This document shows positions 5,055 through 5,205 of a stretch of 5,205 nt of DNA, one piece after another. The stretch spans positions 1-5,205 of the forward strand of contig JAKAHQ010000161.1 in the NCBI GenBank assembly GCA_021814855.1. Direction: 5' to 3'. The position numbers were made by a program, and so were the translations under genes. Origin of the DNA: Bacteroidota bacterium. GTDB taxonomy: Bacteria; Bacteroidota; Ignavibacteria; Ignavibacteriales; Melioribacteraceae. Every line of letters begins with the position of its first letter. Positions within the stretch are counted from its first letter, which is position 1. The notes under the pieces are model-generated. The model saw only the letters and a list, made by a program, of their open reading frames with translations, had not been told where the DNA came from and searched no databases.

Positions 5055-5205
5055 TTGCGTACGATAAAAATAGTTTCCATTAGTCTTATAGCCGCTTGTC
5101 TTCTATGTGTCATAAATCTAAGCGACACATCGGCCGGTGAGAATAGTGGCTTTACTAAAATAACCGTAAGCAAAGATGCAAAACCGAATTTTTCCTCGGT
5201 CGATT
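5055..5205 (+). CDS. Exported protein of unknown function, N-terminal part (3' truncated)
   Basis: The window holds the first 50 codons, open to its end. Translation from TTG gives MRTIKIVSISLIAACLLCVI followed by NLSDTSAGENSGF. This is a typical Sec signal peptide with one arginine and one lysine, a hydrophobic core over about residues 6-20, and a plausible signal peptidase I site after TSA (27). An alternative is a lipobox-like IAAC ending at C15, but it would leave an unusually short signal and the hydrophobic stretch runs on past it, so type I export is favoured. The visible mature part (FTKITVSKDAKPNFSSVD) is not recognised. It follows the preceding small exported protein closely, by 10 nt if that frame is restored, so both are probably co-transcribed from the promoter near 4566-4597 and may act together outside the cytoplasm. 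Confidence 0.72.
   Translation, partial: MRTIKIVSISLIAACLLCVINLSDTSAGENSGFTKITVSKDAKPNFSSVD

Noticed and set aside
1..5205. tRNA, rRNA, CRISPR arrays, insertion sequences
   Set aside because: No cloverleaf-like element, regularly spaced repeats, transposase or long terminal inverted repeats were seen by eye.

Overview
The window looks like chromosomal DNA of a moderately AT-rich bacterium, most likely of the Bacteroidota/Ignavibacteriota (Chlorobi-group) lineage. This placement is an inference. It rests on a TAnnTTTG-type promoter element upstream of the gene at 4626, a gene at 1857-2825 that resembles DUF4922-type proteins common in Bacteroidota, a Fis-type sigma-54 activator next to partner-switching proteins, and a lysine/isoleucine-rich proteome. 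Two genes appear to use TTG start codons.

Left third, + strand (1-1835): three signalling genes in a row. First comes the C-terminal tail of a sigma-54-dependent activator with a Fis-type helix-turn-helix, then a 113-aa STAS-domain anti-sigma-factor antagonist, then a 380-aa protein with an N-terminal receiver domain and a C-terminal PP2C/SpoIIE-type phosphatase. Together they suggest that phosphorylation of a receiver controls dephosphorylation of a STAS protein, as in RsbU/RsbV-type partner switching. The kinase/anti-sigma partner is not in the window.

Middle, - strand (1857-4288): a two-gene operon read right to left and converging on the signalling genes. The first gene is a 488-aa glycosyltransferase with a clear family-2-like GT-A domain in its C-terminal half and probably a second, degenerate one in its N-terminal half. 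It overlaps by 4 nt (ATGA) a 322-aa HIT/GalT-superfamily protein with a CxxC pair and an HxHxQ active-site motif. The coupling suggests a nucleotide-sugar enzyme working with a dedicated transferase on an unknown glycan.

Right part (4289-5205): a divergent intergenic region of about 340 bp with several short dyads and candidate promoters in both directions, followed on the + strand by two small exported proteins of unknown function. The first appears to be frameshifted near its 3' end. Restoring one base after about position 4934 gives a natural-looking C-terminus that stops at 5044, next to the Shine-Dalgarno of the second gene. The second starts at a TTG at 5055 and runs off the window.

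No RNA genes, insertion sequences, CRISPR arrays or strong intrinsic terminators were seen. The points most worth a second look are the GalT-like/glycosyltransferase pair, the partner-switching cassette and the frameshifted secreted protein.
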